Origin: Arthrobacter_J sp038199985
GTDB lineage: Bacteria; Actinomycetota; Actinomycetes; Actinomycetales; Micrococcaceae
Length of the DNA: 64,000 nt
Assembly (NCBI GenBank): GCA_038199985.1
Contig: JBBPYK010000080.1
Coordinates: 1 to 64,000 of the forward strand
Direction of reading: 5' to 3'
The position numbers and the translations under genes were made by a program. Positions 34,439 to 43,711 of the stretch are shown piece after piece. Every line of letters begins with the position of its first letter. The first letter of the stretch is position 1. The notes under the pieces are model-generated. The model was not told the DNA's origin. It did not search any database and was given only the letters and a program-made list of their open reading frames with translations.

Positions 34439-37270
34439 ATGGAAAATGAAACAGTGGATTCATCGGCGCAGGCCGAGAATCAGTCCGACAACCGTGACGA
34501 AGAAACTCCTGAGCCGGTAAAGAAAGCGCCTCGAACCCGCAAAAAGCCGGTTCCTAAAATCGCCAAGCCGGACACCCCAGAAACAGCCGAAACGGCTGGT
34601 GAGCACGACGACACGGAGACGGCAAAGCCGGTCCGCCGTCGTACCACCGCAGTCAAGAAAACAGCTGCCAAGAAGGCGCCTCCCAAGAAGGCCGTCGCGA
34701 AAACGGCACCCGTAGAGACTTCGCCAGATTCTCACGAGGATACTGAGGCCCAGAAATCAGTGGTGCAGCCAGTATCTACTACGGAGAATCCCGTGGAGCA
34801 CTCTGAACCGGAAGAGTCCCGAGCACCCGAGTCCGGGATGTCTCTGCTCTTTCAGGCCCCTGATCTCACCGCGGTCCAGTCGGCCGCTGCGCGTAAATCA
34901 GCAGCCAAGATCGTTGCACCGGATGACTCCGACAGCCCTGCCGAAGACGATGCGGACTCAGGTCGAGGGCGCCGTCGTAGTCGGCGTGGACGCGGCCGGG
35001 GTAAGGAGAGCCCTGAAGCCGAAACCAGCGAGCAGGAACCTACCACCGCAAGCACTGAAGTTGACGGTTCTGAAGAACAGTCAGTAACCGAGGAGACCGG
35101 TTCTATTACTTCACGCCGTCGTCGCCGTCGTCGTCGAGGTGAGCAGGATTTGGAATTGACCGGAGGCGGAGACGACGATCCGCCCAACACGGTAACCCGC
35201 GTACGCGCTCCCAGGCAGGCCGCAGAAGCGCCGGTCAACAACAAAGTCACGAGTGTCAAGGGGTCAACCCGGCTTGAGGCAAAAAAACAGCGCCGCCGCG
35301 ACTCCAGAGATACGGGACGACGCCGTCAGGTCATCACGGAAGCCGAGTTTCTCGCTCGGCGTGAATCTGTGGACCGTCACATGGTTGTTCGGCAGCGGGA
35401 TGACAGGATTCAGATCGGCGTACTCGAAGACGGTGTTTTAGCCGAACACTTTGTGTCACGTACTCAACAGGACTCACTGATCGGTAACGTCTACGTTGGT
35501 AAAGTGCAAAATGTGCTGCCCAGCATGGAAGCAGCATTCGTTGACATCGGGCGCGGGCGCAATGCCGTGTTGTATGCCGGTGAAGTGAACTGGGACGCTG
35601 CAGGACTGGATGGACAGCCGCGCAGGATCGAGCTCGCACTCAAATCCGGTGATTCTGTTCTCGTGCAGGTCTCGAAAGACCCCGTTGGACACAAGGGTGC
35701 ACGTCTGACAAGCCAAGTCTCGTTGCCTGGGCGCTACCTGGTTTACGTACCAGGCGGTTCCATGACGGGCATCTCCCGTAAATTGCCCGACGTCGAAAGA
35801 AATCGGCTGAAGCGGATCCTCAAGGATCATCTTCCGGCCAACGCGGGCGTCATTGTCCGCACGGCGGCGGAGGGTGCCAGCGAGGATGAGTTGATGAATG
35901 ACATCAACCGTCTCCGTGCTCAGTGGGAGAATATTGAGCAGAAGTCCAGTTCGAACAAGACCCTTGCTCCAGAGCTGCTCTATGGCGAACCGGATTTGAC
36001 GATCAAAGTTGTCCGCGACGTGTTCAATGAGGACTTCTCTCGTCTGGTGGTCTCTGGTGAACAGGCCTGGGACACCATTGAAGCCTACGTAACGTATGTT
36101 GCACCGGACCTCGTTGGGCGGCTGGAAAAGTGGACAAGTAATGAGGATATCTTTACCGCTCACCGCATTGATGATCAGATAGCTAAAGCTCTGGAGCGCA
36201 AGGTATTCCTGCCCTCCGGAGGTTCTCTGGTGATTGACCGAACGGAAGCCATGACGGTTGTTGACGTCAATACTGGGAAATTTACCGGCAGCGGCGGAAA
36301 TCTTGAAGAAACAGTCACCAAGAACAACCTGGAAGCGGCGGAAGAAGTTGTCCGTCAGCTGCGCCTGCGGGATATAGGCGGCATTATTGTCATTGACTTC
36401 ATTGACATGGTTTTGGAAGCGAACCGCGACCTCGTGCTCCGGCGCATGGTTGAATGTTTGGGCCGCGACCGTACCAAACATCAGGTTGCAGAGGTGACCA
36501 CCCTTGGCCTCGTCCAAATGACTCGCAAACGCATGGGCACAGGACTCCTCGAGGTCTTCGGAGAGAATTGTGAGCACTGTGCAGGCCGCGGCACCGTCAC
36601 TCACGATGAGCCCGTGGAGCACAAGCGCGGCCCCGCTGTCAGTACCGAAAATCACCAACAGCACCCGGAAGAAAAGCAGTCCAGAAACGATCGTAAGCGC
36701 CGCGGTAAGCAGCCAAAGCAGCAGACTGAACCAGTGGAGGCCCAGCCTGTGGAGCCCCGCGCACAGGACCCTGAACGGGATGCCCGTGCCGAGGCAACCC
36801 GTGCTGCGCTGACCAGTATCGCTGCAGCGACGAACCACGGCCATGAAACGTCCGGCGCAGGCGAGGACGAGCCGCACGTCGTGACGCTCAACGGCGAATC
36901 GGTGGCGCTTCCGCAGTCCACTGAGTCCGGCAAGGAACCAGCGGCGAGCGGCGGAGATCAACTCACGCTTGACAGCCTCACTGAGGCCTTCGACCGTCAT
37001 CCTGCCAAGGGATCCGGGGCGGTCAAAGAAGGTGCGCCGCAACGAGCCGGACGCCGTAGACCACGTCGAGTCGCGACAAGCGCACAGGGTGCAGGCGACT
37101 CTGCGGCCATCACCACAGTCAGCGCGGAACTTGCAGTTCCTCAGGGGCAGGGCGCGCGATTCGTTAGCACCGAACGAGTCTCGGAAAAGACCGCAGAGAA
37201 GGACCGCCCTGTGGTCCAAGCTACGGAGCCGATGATCCTCGGCGTTGGTGTGCCTGCGGCTGACCTGTAG
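34439..37270 (+). CDS. rne: Ribonuclease E/G family endoribonuclease
   Basis: A 943-residue enzyme that cuts single-stranded AU-rich RNA in mRNA decay and rRNA processing. The catalytic half is central: an S1 domain (GNVYVGKVQNVLPSMEAAFV, near residues 348-367), DNase I-like segment with VVDVNTGKF and IIVIDFIDM carrying the metal-binding Asp residues, and the zinc link CEHCAGRG near residue 708. The flanks are disordered: residues 1-300 are Lys/Ala/Pro-rich with runs of arginine, and the C-terminal 200 residues are also low-complexity. Having catalytic domain in the middle is typical of actinobacterial RNase E. The coding strand is clear despite a long open frame on the other strand. Confidence 0.93.
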   Translation: MENETVDSSAQAENQSDNRDEETPEPVKKAPRTRKKPVPKIAKPDTPETAETAGEHDDTETAKPVRRRTTAVKKTAAKKAPPKKAVAKTAPVETSPDSHEDTEAQKSVVQPVSTTENPVEHSEPEESRAPESGMSLLFQAPDLTAVQSAAARKSAAKIVAPDDSDSPAEDDADSGRGRRRSRRGRGRGKESPEAETSEQEPTTASTEVDGSEEQSVTEETGSITSRRRRRRRRGEQDLELTGGGDDDPPNTVTRVRAPRQAAEAPVNNKVTSVKGSTRLEAKKQRRRDSRDTGRRRQVITEAEFLARRESVDRHMVVRQRDDRIQIGVLEDGVLAEHFVSRTQQDSLIGNVYVGKVQNVLPSMEAAFVDIGRGRNAVLYAGEVNWDAAGLDGQPRRIELALKSGDSVLVQVSKDPVGHKGARLTSQVSLPGRYLVYVPGGSMTGISRKLPDVERNRLKRILKDHLPANAGVIVRTAAEGASEDELMNDINRLRAQWENIEQKSSSNKTLAPELLYGEPDLTIKVVRDVFNEDFSRLVVSGEQAWDTIEAYVTYVAPDLVGRLEKWTSNEDIFTAHRIDDQIAKALERKVFLPSGGSLVIDRTEAMTVVDVNTGKFTGSGGNLEETVTKNNLEAAEEVVRQLRLRDIGGIIVIDFIDMVLEANRDLVLRRMVECLGRDRTKHQVAEVTTLGLVQMTRKRMGTGLLEVFGENCEHCAGRGTVTHDEPVEHKRGPAVSTENHQQHPEEKQSRNDRKRRGKQPKQQTEPVEAQPVEPRAQDPERDARAEATRAALTSIAAATNHGHETSGAGEDEPHVVTLNGESVALPQSTESGKEPAASGGDQLTLDSLTEAFDRHPAKGSGAVKEGAPQRAGRRRPRRVATSAQGAGDSAAITTVSAELAVPQGQGARFVSTERVSEKTAEKDRPVVQATEPMILGVGVPAADL

Positions 37271-37286
37271 TAGCTACTCATTGGCT

Positions 37287-37316
37287 CTGCGGTGCGGTCT
37301 CAGACCCGCGCCGCAG
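37287..37316 (+). terminator. Hairpin after rne
   Basis: CTGCGGTGCGG (37287-37297) pairs with CCGCGCCGCAG (37306-37316), including one G-U pair. No T run follows, so it may mark an RNA end or a weak terminator. Confidence 0.45.
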
Positions 37317-37337
37317 GGCGTTGGTGATATAGGGTGA

Positions 37338-38243
37338 ATGGCGTCATACAGTCACCAGCGGAGGTTGCCGTCCTTGGATACCACGCAGAGCCGAGTCGCA
37401 ATGGACCAGGGCTCTCATAGTGCAAGTAGCCCGGTTTCAGTGCCTCGCGTACTGAGTATCGCGGGTACTGACCCAACGGGCGGTGCTGGGATCCATGCAG
37501 ACCTCAAGAGCATAGCGGCCAGAGGTGGCTATGGCATGGCAGTCGTTACCAGCCTCGTCGCACAGAACACGTGCGGAGTGCGTTCCGTTCATACGCCGCC
37601 CATTGAGTTTCTTGAAGAACAGCTGAATGCCGTTAGCGATGACGTTGTCATCGATGCTGTCAAGATCGGCATGCTTGCAGACGAAGCCATTATCTCTGCG
37701 GTGCATAAATGGCTTGACCGTATCCGTCCGGCGGTCGTCGTTCTTGATCCAGTCATGATCGCAACCAGCGGGGACAAACTCCTGCAACCCGCTGCAGAGG
37801 AGGCTCTTCGCGCATTTGTGCCGAGTGCAGGCCTTGTCACACCCAATCTTGCGGAGCTCGCGGTGCTAGCAGGTACCACGCGCGCGCGGACGTGGCCTGA
37901 AGCGCTAGAGCAGGGCCGCCTTCTTTCTGAGCAGACAAAAACAACGGTCTTGGTCAAGGGCGGGCACCTCGACGGCGCCCAGTGCCCCGACGCGATAGTC
38001 GACAGTGCAGCCGATACTGTTGTTCAGGAGGTGCCTGGGCAACGTGTTCTGACATCCCACACCCACGGTACGGGCTGTTCGCTGTCCGCTGCCATGGCCA
38101 CGGAGCAAGTCCGGCGTCAGGATTGGGCGGCCTCGCTCGCGATAGTCAAACCCTGGCTCTACGGTTCACTGCAGCACGCGGAGGAACTGAACGTTGGGCT
38201 CGGCAACGGTCCCATCCATCATTTTCATCATTTGTTTCCATAA
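37338..38243 (+). CDS. thiD: Hydroxymethylpyrimidine/phosphomethylpyrimidine kinase
   Basis: A ribokinase-fold enzyme (301 residues from ATG 37338; 280 from ATG 37401) phosphorylating HMP and HMP-P for thiamine synthesis or salvage. LSIAGTDPTGGAGIHADLKS is the ThiD N-terminal signature, MIATSGDKLL and VTPNLAEL follow, and the anion-hole and catalytic motif is HTHGTGCSLSAA. The first 30 residues are not part of the normal fold, so the true start may be 37401; AGGGTGA just before 37338 gives slight support to the earlier one. No TPP riboswitch was found upstream. Confidence 0.88.
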   Translation: MASYSHQRRLPSLDTTQSRVAMDQGSHSASSPVSVPRVLSIAGTDPTGGAGIHADLKSIAARGGYGMAVVTSLVAQNTCGVRSVHTPPIEFLEEQLNAVSDDVVIDAVKIGMLADEAIISAVHKWLDRIRPAVVVLDPVMIATSGDKLLQPAAEEALRAFVPSAGLVTPNLAELAVLAGTTRARTWPEALEQGRLLSEQTKTTVLVKGGHLDGAQCPDAIVDSAADTVVQEVPGQRVLTSHTHGTGCSLSAAMATEQVRRQDWAASLAIVKPWLYGSLQHAEELNVGLGNGPIHHFHHLFP

Positions 38244-38277
38244 AGCAGATTTTTCGACGCGCCGTTCATGTGATGAT

Positions 38278-38307
38278 TTGCTCAAGTGAGGCGGGTTCGC
38301 GTAATCT
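38278..38307 (+). promoter_or_regulatory. Possible promoter of rplU-rpmA
   Basis: TTGCTC (38278-38283) and TAATCT (38302-38307) are 18 bases apart, close to the housekeeping sigma consensus, about 118 bases before the rplU start. This is the only clear candidate in the 180-base gap after thiD. Confidence 0.35.
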
Positions 38308-38424
38308 TGATCTTCGGTGCGAACGTCTTCCAGCCGTATTTGCCGGGGCGTGAATGCACAGCGCAGATCCGGTTGCCAAAAAGGCCGGGGATAGTGCGCA
38401 GAAAAGTACTAAACGTCTAGAGAA

Positions 38425-38745
38425 GTGAGTTCCCAAGTGGTGTACGCGATTGTCCGCGCTGGCGGCCGCCAGGAAAAGGTTTCTGTCGGAGACCTAGTTA
38501 CCCTTGACCGCGTCCCCGGTAATGCCGGCAGCACCTTTGAGATGCCTGCTCTGCTCCTGGTTGATGGCGACAAGGTTACGTCCGCAGTTGAAGATCTCGC
38601 CAAGATCACGGTTACGGCCGAGATCGTCGAGAACCTCCGCGGACCGAAGATTGTTATTCAGAAGTTCAAGAACAAGACCGGGTACAAGCGGCGCCAAGGC
38701 TACCGTTCAGCACTGACGAAGGTTAAGGTCACGTCCATCGCATAG
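38425..38745 (+). CDS. rplU: 50S ribosomal protein L21
   Basis: A 106-residue ribosomal protein of the large subunit. VYAIVRAGGRQEKVSVGDLV is the L21 N-terminal signature and the C-terminal KTGYKRRQGYR binds 23S rRNA. GTG 38425 is used; GTG 38437 or 38440 would give the more usual VYAIV start and cannot be excluded because ribosome sites are weak. It is directly upstream of rpmA, as in nearly all bacteria. Confidence 0.95.
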   Translation: MSSQVVYAIVRAGGRQEKVSVGDLVTLDRVPGNAGSTFEMPALLLVDGDKVTSAVEDLAKITVTAEIVENLRGPKIVIQKFKNKTGYKRRQGYRSALTKVKVTSIA

Positions 38746-38808
38746 TTGCGGACGTTTCCCATTCAGATATTCCGTAGATTTAGAAGTCACCAAAGGTAGG
38801 CAAAGCAC

Positions 38809-39096
38809 ATGGCACATAAGAAGGGTGCGAGTTCCACTCGCAACGGCCGCGACTCCAACGCCCAGTATCTCGGCGTGAAGCGCTTCGGTGGACAGGTCGT
38901 CAAGGCAGGCGAAATCATCGTTCGTCAGCGCGGCACCCACTTCCACCCAGGTGCTGCAGTAGGCCGTGGCGGGGATGACACCCTGTTCGCCCTAGAAGCC
39001 GGATCTGTTGAATTCGGTACCCGCCGTGGCCGCCGCGTAGTGAATATCGTGAATGCCGCAGCTGTCAGTGCGGAAGCGGCTGTTTCAGCCGAGTAG
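38809..39096 (+). CDS. rpmA: 50S ribosomal protein L27
   Basis: A 95-residue ribosomal protein located near the peptidyl transferase centre. AHKKGASSTRNGRDSNAQYL and GVKRFGGQ are the family signature; RQRGTHFHPG follows. The short N-terminus starts directly with MAHKKG, so no N-terminal cleavage as in firmicutes is expected. A hairpin with a T run follows before obgE. Confidence 0.96.
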   Translation: MAHKKGASSTRNGRDSNAQYLGVKRFGGQVVKAGEIIVRQRGTHFHPGAAVGRGGDDTLFALEAGSVEFGTRRGRRVVNIVNAAAVSAEAAVSAE

Positions 39097-39111
39097 TTTT
39101 TTAGACCTCAG

Positions 39112-39151
39112 CAATGGGGCGGGCCACTTTTGGTCCGCTCCATTGTCTTTT
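39112..39151 (+). terminator. Terminator or attenuator between rpmA and obgE
   Basis: CAATGGGGCGGGCC (39112-39125) pairs with GGTCCGCTCCATTG (39132-39145), with G-U pairs, followed by TCTTTT. It would reduce transcription from the ribosomal genes into obgE. Confidence 0.75.
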
Positions 39152-39237
39152 AAGAGGTCACTATTTTGGGTGCTCCATGGCGTCCATTAGACTCACCAGT
39201 AGTTCCATCGCATGTAAGTGCAACAGAGGAGAATCGC

Positions 39238-40800
39238 TTGGCTAACTTCGTTGATCGGGTTGTCCTGCACGTATCCGGCGGCGCCGGCGGACACGGCTGC
39301 GTCTCGGTCAAGCGAGAGAAATTCAAGCCGTTGGGCGGACCCGATGGAGGGAACGGGGGAGACGGCGGTAGCGTCATTCTGCGCGTGGATTCGCAGGCGG
39401 CCACCCTGCTTGATTACCACCATTCACCGCACCGCCATGCGCCGAGCGGCGGGCCGGGAATGGGTGACTGGCGCAACGGCAAAACAGGCGAAACCCTTAT
39501 TCTTCCGGTTCCGGAAGGAACCGTAGTCAAAACGAAGGACGGCACCGTCCTCGCTGATCTCGTCGGTGAGGGAACAGAGTTCGTTGCGAGTTCGGGCGGC
39601 CAAGGCGGACTTGGAAACTCATCACTGTCATCACAGAAGCGCAAGGCTCCTGGCTTCGCACTCCTCGGTGTGCCAGGGGAAGAGCGGGACATCCTCCTCG
39701 AGCTCAAGTCCATTGCGGACGTGGCGCTCGTGGGGTTCCCCTCAGCTGGTAAGTCGAGTCTGATCGCTGCCATGAGTGCTGCACGACCAAAAATTGCCGA
39801 CTACCCCTTTACCACCCTCGTACCGAACCTCGGTGTAGTAATGGCCGGAGAAGAACGGTTTACCGTTGCTGATGTACCTGGGTTGATTGAGGGCGCAAGT
39901 GAAGGGCGCGGACTAGGGCATGATTTCCTGCGCCACGTCGAACGATGCGCAGCTATCGTCCATGTATTAGATTGCGCCGCATTGGAGACCGATCGCGATC
40001 CCATCGGAGACCTCGAAATCATTGAGGGGGAATTGGATCGCTACGCCGTGGATATGAGTTACGCGGGTTCGGACGGCGAAGTCGTTCCTCTGAATCAACG
40101 ACCACGTCTGGTCGCACTGAACAAGGTTGACGTTCCTGATGGTCGCGATATGGCCGGATTCGTACGCCCTGAACTGGAGAAGCGCGGATACAAAGTCTTC
40201 GAGGTTTCCGCATCGAGTCATGAGGGGCTTCGCCAACTGGGCTTCGCCATGGCCGAGATCGTGGTCAAGGCCCGAGAAGCAATTGAAACTGCTCCGCCGG
40301 TTGTCGCTCCCGTGGTCCTCAGACCGCGTTCTGTCAATGCACCAGCGTTCGTCATTCGCAAAGAGGAAAAGAACCTCGAGCCGCTTTTCCGAGTATTGGG
40401 TGAAAAGCCGGAGAAGTGGGTCAAGCAGACCGACTTTAGCAATGACGAAGCTGTTGGGTACCTCGGTGACCGTCTGGCTAAGCTCGGGGTCGAAGAACGG
40501 CTCTTCAAGACTGGAGCCGTCCCTGGCGATACTGTCGTCATCGGTGATGATGACGCCGTCGTCTTTGATTGGGAACCAACGATGATGGCTGGGGCGGAGC
40601 TGTTGTCGTCCCCACGCGGAATGGATGTCCGCCTCGAGGAAGTGGTTCGCCCAACTCGCGACCAGAAGCGCCAGGAGCATCAGGAACGTAAGGATGCCCG
40701 CGCAGCTACACGCGCTGACATGGAAGCCGAACGCAAAACTGGAGTATGGCCAGAGGAACCGGCCGCTGAACCCAAATCAGAATCCGGGCAGACCGACTAA
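39238..40800 (+). CDS. obgE: Obg family GTPase
   Basis: A 520-residue GTPase acting in 50S subunit assembly and stress control. The Gly-rich Obg domain occupies residues 1-160 (HVSGGAGGHGCVSVKREKF), the G domain carries GFPSAGKSS, DVPGLIEGA and NKVD, and an OCT domain plus a charged actinobacterial tail form the C-terminus. TTG 39238 with AGAGGAG five bases upstream is the start; the open frame before it overlaps the rpmA-obgE spacer. Confidence 0.95.
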   Translation: MANFVDRVVLHVSGGAGGHGCVSVKREKFKPLGGPDGGNGGDGGSVILRVDSQAATLLDYHHSPHRHAPSGGPGMGDWRNGKTGETLILPVPEGTVVKTKDGTVLADLVGEGTEFVASSGGQGGLGNSSLSSQKRKAPGFALLGVPGEERDILLELKSIADVALVGFPSAGKSSLIAAMSAARPKIADYPFTTLVPNLGVVMAGEERFTVADVPGLIEGASEGRGLGHDFLRHVERCAAIVHVLDCAALETDRDPIGDLEIIEGELDRYAVDMSYAGSDGEVVPLNQRPRLVALNKVDVPDGRDMAGFVRPELEKRGYKVFEVSASSHEGLRQLGFAMAEIVVKAREAIETAPPVVAPVVLRPRSVNAPAFVIRKEEKNLEPLFRVLGEKPEKWVKQTDFSNDEAVGYLGDRLAKLGVEERLFKTGAVPGDTVVIGDDDAVVFDWEPTMMAGAELLSSPRGMDVRLEEVVRPTRDQKRQEHQERKDARAATRADMEAERKTGVWPEEPAAEPKSESGQTD

Positions 40801-40903
40801 CCGGTCAGTCTGTGAGGCATGAGCCCCCAACCCTGAGGGACGGGGACCCAACCGAACGAACCAACTGTGCTCCTCATGCCGGCACGACAACCCGAAGGAA
40901 TCG

Positions 40904-42055
40904 ATGACCGCAAGACGCGCCATAAAGACCCGATCGTCCCTGCCACAGGTAAAACGCATAGTCGTAAAAGTGGGTTCGTCTTCGTTGACGTCCCTCGCCG
41001 GTGGCATATCAGATGAAGCCCTGGTGAAGCTTTCCAACGTGATTGCAGCCAGACGCAAGGAGGGCATCGAGATCATCTTGGTCTCATCTGGCGCGATATC
41101 TGCTGGGGTGTCGCCCCTGGGTCTCACCTCGAGGCCCAGGCATCTTTCCTCTCAGCAAGCAGCAGCCAGCGTTGGTCAAGGACTCCTGATGGCCCGCTAC
41201 CACGACGCCTTCGCGGCGCACGGCGTGACGGTCGGGCAAGTCCTCCTGACCCTTGATGACCTGATGCGCCGGTCACATCACACCAACGCGCATCGTGCCA
41301 TGGAGCGGTTGTTGAACTTCGGCGTGGTGCCGATCGTCAACGAGAATGACGCCGTGGCAAGTCAAGAAATAAGGTTCGGAGACAATGATCGCCTGGCGGC
41401 GCTAGTGGCTCACCTTGTCAAGGCTGACGTGCTGGTGCTCCTATCAGACGTTGACTCCCTTTACGATGGGCCTCCGAAGGATGGGGCAAAGCGTATCCCT
41501 GAGGTTGGTGGACCGAAAGATCTCGAAGGGGTCAACATTGGAAGCACCGGTGCTGCGGGCACCGGCACCGGCGGAATGGCCACCAAAGTTGAAGCCGCTA
41601 TCATTGCGGCCAGCTCGGGCATCCCAGCCTTGGTGACGTCGACAGATAACGCAGAAGACGCTCTTGCGGGAAAGGACGTCGGTACGTGGTTCAGTGCCAA
41701 AGGACGCCGCAAACCCATCCGAAAGTTGTGGCTCGAGCATGTGGCCCGTATCCAGGGTTCCCTCGTTGTGGACGATGGCGCAGCCAAGGCGGTGGGAGAA
41801 AAGCGAAGGTCCCTGCTCCCGGCTGGCATCGTGGCGGTGAAGGGGAATTTCGAGTCGGGTGATCCCGTTGAAATTACTGATCAGCATGGTGTCGCCATCG
41901 CACATGGGTTGGTGAACTATGACTCCAAGGAGTTGCCGCAGATGCTCGGCCGGTCCACTCGTGAACTGGCAAAAGAACTGGGCCGTGAATACGAACGATC
42001 GGTCGTTCACGTGGATGATCTGGTCCTCCTTCGGAAACGCCTCCCGACTTCCTAA
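40904..42055 (+). CDS. proB: Glutamate 5-kinase
   Basis: A 383-residue enzyme for the first step of proline synthesis. The amino acid kinase domain (residues about 15-270) has RIVVKVGSSSLT, ILVSSGAISAG, IVNENDAVA and FGDNDRLAALVA; the C-terminal PUA domain (about 290-380) is present. GSTGAAGTGTGGMATKVEAA is the substrate loop. Proline feedback inhibition is usual for the family. It precedes proA by 41 bases. Confidence 0.95.
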   Translation: MTARRAIKTRSSLPQVKRIVVKVGSSSLTSLAGGISDEALVKLSNVIAARRKEGIEIILVSSGAISAGVSPLGLTSRPRHLSSQQAAASVGQGLLMARYHDAFAAHGVTVGQVLLTLDDLMRRSHHTNAHRAMERLLNFGVVPIVNENDAVASQEIRFGDNDRLAALVAHLVKADVLVLLSDVDSLYDGPPKDGAKRIPEVGGPKDLEGVNIGSTGAAGTGTGGMATKVEAAIIAASSGIPALVTSTDNAEDALAGKDVGTWFSAKGRRKPIRKLWLEHVARIQGSLVVDDGAAKAVGEKRRSLLPAGIVAVKGNFESGDPVEITDQHGVAIAHGLVNYDSKELPQMLGRSTRELAKELGREYERSVVHVDDLVLLRKRLPTS

Positions 42056-42096
42056 ACTTTCTCAACCTCTCCGTCCCAACCTGAAAGGTGAACAAC

Positions 42097-43401
42097 GTGA
42101 GTACACAGCAAATCGACGCCACAGCAGTCGAAATGGACAAGGACGACGTGATAGCGGCCGTCAACACCGTTGCAGACCGCGCCCGTACGGCGTCGCGCAT
42201 TGTCTCTAAAGCAAACAGGTCCTGGAAGGACCGAGTACTTCGGGCTATTGGCGAAGCACTAATAGCGAGGGAAGCTGCGATCCTTTCTGCCAATGAGAAG
42301 GATATTTCCAACGGCAGGGAGCGGGGCACCTCGGCAGCTTTGTTGGACAGGCTGAGCCTGACACCGGAGCGTATAGCGGGCTTGGCGGCGTCTCTGGAGA
42401 ATTTGGCGGGGTTGCCGGATCCCGTGGGTTCAGTTGCTCGAGGACAGACTCTGCCCAACGGCTTGAGGCTGCGTCAAGTGCACGTGCCGATGGGGGTTGT
42501 CGCCGCCATTTACGAGGCTCGGCCCAACGTCACTGTGGACATTGCAGGATTGGCCCTGAAGAGTGGTAACGCCGTGATCTTGCGCGGGGGCAGTGCCGCA
42601 GCAAATACCAACGAAGCGCTACTGGGGATCATCCGCGACACGCTCGACCGGACAGGCCTGCCAGCTGACGCGGTCCAAAGCGTTGATGAGTATGGACGCC
42701 CTGGCGCGAACGCCCTGATGAAGGCACGAGGCCGTGTGGATGTGCTCATCCCGCGCGGAGGCCACGACTTGATCCAGACCGTCGTCACAGAATCCACCGT
42801 TCCGGTCATTGAAACGGGCGAAGGTAATGTGCACATCTTCCTCGACGAATCCGCTTCCGAAGAGATGGCAGTCAATATCATTGTGAACGCCAAGACACAC
42901 CGTCCCAGCGTGTGTAACACGGCCGAAACTCTACTGATTCACAAGGACGCTGCCGCTGCTCCTGCTGTTTTGGCGGCGCTCGATGCGGCTGGGGTCCGTC
43001 TCCATGTGGACAGCAGAACCCGCGCCCTATTGCCCGAAGGAGTCAACGCCGAAAAGGCAACTGACTCGGATTGGGCCATGGAGTACATGGATCTCGATAT
43101 GGCCGTCGCGGTGGTGGATTCGTTACCCGATGCTGTTGAGCATATTCGCCGGTGGACCTCGGGACATACCGAGGCCATTGTGACGAACAACCTTGCAAAC
43201 TCGGAGCAGTTCATTTCCGACATCGAATCGGCCGCTGTGATTGTCAACGCGTCCACGCGTTTCACTGATGGCGGTGAGTTGGGACTCGGTGCGGAAGTAG
43301 GGATTTCGACTCAGAAGATGCATGCGCGCGGACCCATGGGCTTACGGGAGCTGACGACAACCAAGTGGATCGTTCAGGGGGATGGGCACGTCCGCCCGTA
43401 G
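42097..43401 (+). CDS. proA: Glutamate-5-semialdehyde dehydrogenase (gamma-glutamyl phosphate reductase)
   Basis: A 434-residue NADPH-dependent enzyme for the second step of proline synthesis. VPMGVVAAIYEARPNVTVD, NTNEALLGIIR and the nucleophile Cys in HRPSVCNTAETLL are all visible, with TEAIVTNN and RFTDGGELGLGAEVGIST near the end. GTG 42097 has AAAGG nine bases upstream and is preferred over GTG 42088. It runs with proB. Confidence 0.95.
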   Translation: MSTQQIDATAVEMDKDDVIAAVNTVADRARTASRIVSKANRSWKDRVLRAIGEALIAREAAILSANEKDISNGRERGTSAALLDRLSLTPERIAGLAASLENLAGLPDPVGSVARGQTLPNGLRLRQVHVPMGVVAAIYEARPNVTVDIAGLALKSGNAVILRGGSAAANTNEALLGIIRDTLDRTGLPADAVQSVDEYGRPGANALMKARGRVDVLIPRGGHDLIQTVVTESTVPVIETGEGNVHIFLDESASEEMAVNIIVNAKTHRPSVCNTAETLLIHKDAAAAPAVLAALDAAGVRLHVDSRTRALLPEGVNAEKATDSDWAMEYMDLDMAVAVVDSLPDAVEHIRRWTSGHTEAIVTNNLANSEQFISDIESAAVIVNASTRFTDGGELGLGAEVGISTQKMHARGPMGLRELTTTKWIVQGDGHVRP

Positions 43402-43473
43402 CATTGGCGTACCATAGAGCTAAACGTCAAGGGTCGGGATAACCGGTCGAATAGTGCTCTCAAGGGGAGATCC

Positions 43474-43710
43474 ATGCTGAACCAGCTCTACGGCGCGGCG
43501 CTTACGGTGAGTGAGAAGGCCGAGCAGCACACAGAATTGCCGATGTCGCCTGTCATGTATGCGGCGATCATCATGGGTGCCTTGCTGCTACTGATGTTCA
43601 TTACCATCGCTTTCACGAGTGTCGGCAAACGCCATGAAGTGGTTCCTGAGCACACGGATCCGCACAAGCAGCACCCCAGCAATCACGATGTTCCCGGGTC
43701 ACACTCCTGA
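43474..43710 (+). CDS. Small single-pass membrane protein
   Basis: A 78-residue protein with one strong membrane helix (MYAAIIMGALLLLMFITIAF, about residues 28-47) and a polar, His-rich C-terminus. ATG 43474 has AAGGGGAG five bases upstream. It lies between proA and nadD, where related actinobacteria carry a similar small gene. No function is known. Confidence 0.75.
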   Translation: MLNQLYGAALTVSEKAEQHTELPMSPVMYAAIIMGALLLLMFITIAFTSVGKRHEVVPEHTDPHKQHPSNHDVPGSHS

Positions 43711-43711
43711 A

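Noticed and set aside
35474..37219. 581-codon minus-strand open frame across rne
   Set aside because: It mirrors rne, whose catalytic motifs are clear; long antisense frames are common in high-GC genes.
37271..37400. TPP riboswitch before thiD
   Set aside because: The conserved CTGAGA and ACCTGA segments are not present; only the hairpin after rne was seen.
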